A DNA stretch of 64,000 bases, taken from positions 248,001 to 312,000 of the forward strand of contig NZ_JALDAX010000004.1 in the NCBI RefSeq assembly GCF_022698145.1. Reading direction: 5' to 3'. Positions 62,042 through 64,000 of the stretch are shown here, in pieces; the stretch's first letter is position 1; every line of letters begins with the position of its first letter. The notes under the pieces were generated by a model. It was not told where the DNA came from. It saw nothing but the letters and a program-made list of their open reading frames with translations, and searched no databases. This DNA comes from Streptomyces spinosisporus (GTDB lineage: Bacteria; Actinomycetota; Actinomycetes; Streptomycetales; Streptomycetaceae). The translations under genes were made by a program, and so were the position numbers.

Positions 62042-62674
62042 CTAACGCGCGGCGCGATCACCTCGTTCCTCCTGGTCCGCCTCCTCGATGCAGTCGAGCA
62101 GAAACGGCACCATCCCCCGTTCCATCAGGGCCAGTTCCCATGCCTTCCGCGCCCTCGCCACCTCCCGGCCGACGTCACCGGCGCCCATGGAACGAGTGCG
62201 CGCCTTCGTCACCGACAGCCAGATCAGGTCACCGACCAGCGCACCGACTGCGACCGCGCACAGGAGCAGTCCCGCGGTGATCAGACCGTCGCCGACGTAG
62301 GGCCGCCCGCCGAAGACGCGCAGCCCGCACCCGGGCAGAAGGAAGAGAAGCCCCGCGACGGCCGGCAGCCCCGGGAAGAGCACCGCCGGCGAACGCAGCG
62401 ACCACCTGCCCGCACCACGAGCCGTCGATGCTTCACCGTCGGGAGACAGACTGGAATCCATAGCCAGCGCTTCGAGGTAGGCGCGGTACTCGGCGTCCAC
62501 CGATGCCGCGATCGCCGTCCTCGCGCCGAGCGCCTTCGCCCGCAGACCCTCCCGGCTGACGGCGCCTCCACAACGGTCGATCGCCTCCGCGATCGGCCCG
62601 AGGCTCATGGCCTCGTCCAGCGTCCGCTCCAAGGCTGCACTGCACTCCGGCCTCAATGGTTCGGCAACCGTCAT
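62042..62674 (-). CDS. Membrane protein with conserved C-terminal AR-x2-W motif (paralogue 2)
   Basis: This 210-residue protein has a helical N-terminus (CSAALERTLDEAMSLGPIAE), two membrane regions (AVLFPGLPAVAGLLFLLPGC and GLITAGLLLCAVAVGALVGD), and the C-terminal motif ARKAWELALMERGMVPFLLD shared with the 58661 protein. Both lie next to ter genes. A TTGCGCAA box lies 50 bp upstream. Function unknown; two copies in one island suggest a role in the same stress response. Confidence 0.75.
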   Translation of the reverse strand: MTVAEPLRPECSAALERTLDEAMSLGPIAEAIDRCGGAVSREGLRAKALGARTAIAASVDAEYRAYLEALAMDSSLSPDGEASTARGAGRWSLRSPAVLFPGLPAVAGLLFLLPGCGLRVFGGRPYVGDGLITAGLLLCAVAVGALVGDLIWLSVTKARTRSMGAGDVGREVARARKAWELALMERGMVPFLLDCIEEADQEERGDRAAR

Positions 62675-62723
62675 ACGTCCCCCGATGGTTCAAGGCGGAG
62701 CCGCGAGTCTAATAGTCGTGGAG

Positions 62724-62731
62724 TTGCGCAA
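62724..62731. promoter_or_regulatory. TTGCGCAA box H
   Basis: Perfect TTGCGCAA midway between the divergent genes at 62674 (minus) and 62780 (plus), about 50 bp from each start. Confidence 0.72.
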
Positions 62732-62779
62732 TCTTCAAACCGTGGGAGTGTGCGCTTCTTCACCGGGAACCCGCGGAGC

Positions 62780-63043
62780 ATGGAGATTTCAGGCGTCATC
62801 AGCGCGATCGTCATCGGCATCGTGATCGGTGTCCTCGGACGACTGGTCGTTCCTGGTCGCCAGCGCATCGGCGTCCTGTGGACGATCGCGATCGGCATCG
62901 TCGCCGCGTTCATCGGCACGGGCATCGCATCCGGCCTCGGCGTCGCCGACACCAAGGGTGTCGACTGGATCGAGTGGATCATCCAGATCGCCCTCGCGGC
63001 CTTCGGAGTGGCTGCGCTCAACAAGGTGAAGCTGCGCCGCTGA
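62780..63043 (+). CDS. GlsB/YeaQ/YmgE family stress-response membrane protein (second copy)
   Basis: This 87-residue protein has the GlsB family pattern: ISGVISAIVIGIVIGVLGRL, VVPGRQRIGVLWTIAIGIVA and a final helix WIEWIIQIALAAFGVAAL. ATG 62780 has GGAG just before it. It is divergent from paralogue 2 and shares TTGCGCAA box H. The other copy (57743) has its own box, so both GlsB genes fall in the same inferred regulon. Confidence 0.92.
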   Translation: MEISGVISAIVIGIVIGVLGRLVVPGRQRIGVLWTIAIGIVAAFIGTGIASGLGVADTKGVDWIEWIIQIALAAFGVAALNKVKLRR

Positions 63044-63152
63044 CGCACTCCTGCCCATCACCCCGGTCTCGCGCGCCGACCCACCCGGCCCGTCGTCCTC
63101 CTCCAAGCCTGTGGCCAAGGCCGCCGACCGAGCCTGAGTTACGGTGATCGCC

Positions 63153-63563
63153 ATGCGTTGGGGGGATCATTCAGCCTGGGTCCGGTGTGGGGCGGCTGTG
63201 TACGTCATCGGATTCCTGGAAGGAACAGGCGCGCACGCGTACTTTCTGACGACGGGCGGGCTGAACGCCTACAGCTACGCACCGATGCCCGTCCAACTGC
63301 TCTTTCATGCGCTTCTGCTGCTGGATCTGCTGGTCGCTCTGCTGATATTGCGAGGCCACCCGGGCGCTCCTCTGCTCGCTGCCGCGGTCATGCTCGCGGA
63401 TCTGGTCGCGAACTGGGACATCCAATGGGACGCCGTTGTGGCGCACCCGGTGGCCTACCTCCGTCCCGTCGGACTACTGCCCATCACCCTCTTCGGCATC
63501 TTCGTCGTGTTCACCGCCATCCCGTTGCGCCGGGGCCTGGCGGCCCGTGCCGGCCATGGCTGA
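63153..63563 (+). CDS. Hypothetical membrane protein
   Basis: This 136-residue protein has four hydrophobic stretches, including CGAAVYVIGFLEGTGAHAYF, LLFHALLLLDLLVALLILRG, AAVMLADLVANWDIQWDAVV and LLPITLFGIFVVFTAIPLRR. No family is recognised. ATG 63153 or GTG 63144 may be the start. It lies between GlsB and a TerD gene. Confidence 0.7.
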   Translation: MRWGDHSAWVRCGAAVYVIGFLEGTGAHAYFLTTGGLNAYSYAPMPVQLLFHALLLLDLLVALLILRGHPGAPLLAAAVMLADLVANWDIQWDAVVAHPVAYLRPVGLLPITLFGIFVVFTAIPLRRGLAARAGHG

Positions 63564-63595
63564 CAGGCCGCCCCGATGACCGGAGCGGAGATGAA

Positions 63596-64000
63596 CTACT
63601 TACTGACGGCAAAACGCATCAGGGCATGCTCGTCACCCTGCTTGATCTTGCCAGTCACGTTGATCACCTCGAGCTTCCAACTGCCGCCGACCCGCATCGC
63701 CTTGGCCACGGCACAGCCGTTGTCCTGCGTGAGCAGGCTCGGCCAGATGTCGGCGACCTGCTGCGAGCTGCCCCCGGTCGCGTCGTAGACCTTGAAGCTG
63801 ATGTTGCGCGCCTTCTGGAAGGAGCTGCCCTTCTTGTAGGCGGCGGCCACGAACACGATCGAAGTGATGTTGGGCGGGATCCGGTCGAGCTCGACCGTCA
63901 CCGTCTCGTCGTCCCCGTCCCCGTGCCCGGTCTGGTTGTCGCCGCTGTGCACCAACGAGCCGTTGCCCAAAGGGTCGAGTGAGTCGAGACCGGCAAGGCG
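63596..64000 (-). CDS. TerD family protein, 5' end outside the window
   Basis: The visible 134 residues are the C-terminal part of a TerD-type protein: SLVHSGDNQTGHGDGDDETV (calcium loop), ELDRIPPNITSIVFVAAAYK, FQKARNISFKVYD and KLEVINVTGKIKQGDEHALM. The open frame runs off the window, so the start is not visible. It is more distant from the other TerD copies and may be the TerX type. Confidence 0.88.
   Translation of the reverse strand, partial: RLAGLDSLDPLGNGSLVHSGDNQTGHGDGDDETVTVELDRIPPNITSIVFVAAAYKKGSSFQKARNISFKVYDATGGSSQQVADIWPSLLTQDNGCAVAKAMRVGGSWKLEVINVTGKIKQGDEHALMRFAVSK

Overview
The window is high-GC actinobacterial DNA. Codon use, the HspR-type heat-shock operon, GntR/LuxR/TetR regulators, BlaI-M56 and TerD genes, and an integrated element at a tRNA gene all point to Streptomyces or a close relative. 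I read it as a chromosomal segment; no rRNA or CRISPR is present.

Layout. (1) 1-4.4 kb: a small flavin/F420-type oxidoreductase gene, then a compact locus with a secreted peptide carrying five DSSW repeats, a translationally coupled stunted Rieske-like protein, and three related LuxR-type regulators. (2) 4.7-11.4 kb: an orphan sugar-binding lipoprotein, then dnaK-grpE-dnaJ-hspR on the minus strand with HspR boxes (HAIR) upstream, followed by a MraY-like membrane protein with altered catalytic motifs. A further HAIR at the left edge probably belongs to clpB outside the window. (3) 11.6-24.9 kb: a FadF-type Fe-S oxidoreductase, a GntR locus, a monooxygenase, an ABC exporter with a two-component pair (the kinase is frameshifted), two FG-GAP repeat proteins, a Yip1 protein, a phosphoribosyltransferase and dcd. 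(4) 25.15-34.3 kb: tRNA-Gly(CCC) followed by an integrative mobilizable element: ImmA/IrrE-type regulator, unknown partner, integrase, excisionase, Xre repressor, replication-type protein with internal iterons, a dense GGGGAC/GTCCCC array, MobC-like protein and relaxase. (5) 34.3-39.6 kb: an unusual two-armed cluster (WbqC-like, YdcF-like, Xre-TPR regulator, resolvase-like protein, class I aminoacyl-tRNA-synthetase-like protein, ASCH protein), possibly cargo of the element. (6) 39.6-47.5 kb: two acyltransferase-3 membrane enzymes, TetR, an ion channel with a tiny coupled membrane partner, a TatA-like protein and two CNNM/CorC proteins. (7) 47.7-64 kb: a TerD-centred envelope-stress island with five TerD-domain genes, TerB, TatA/TatB paralogues, STAS protein, LytR-CpsA-Psr protein, lytic transglycosylase, MgtA-type P-type ATPase with an ArsR regulator, two GlsB/YeaQ proteins, two paralogous membrane proteins, and a BlaI-M56 pair.

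How the parts work together. Two recurring palindromes tie the right third together. TTGCGCAA occurs eight times between 48.3 and 62.8 kb, always between genes and close to the starts of TerD, Tat-like, LCP, GlsB and unknown genes. TCTACA-N4-TGTAGA occurs three times, upstream of tatA-like, terD/blaI and terB, and resembles a BlaI operator; the BlaI-M56 pair in the island is the obvious candidate regulator. I suggest an envelope- or metal-stress response with two overlapping control circuits. The most novel-looking parts are this dual-box TerD island, the DSSW peptide locus and the synthetase-like/ASCH/WbqC cluster. Three genes (kinase, 37.9-kb hypothetical, 46-kb acyltransferase) carry apparent frameshift or stop defects that may be sequencing errors.
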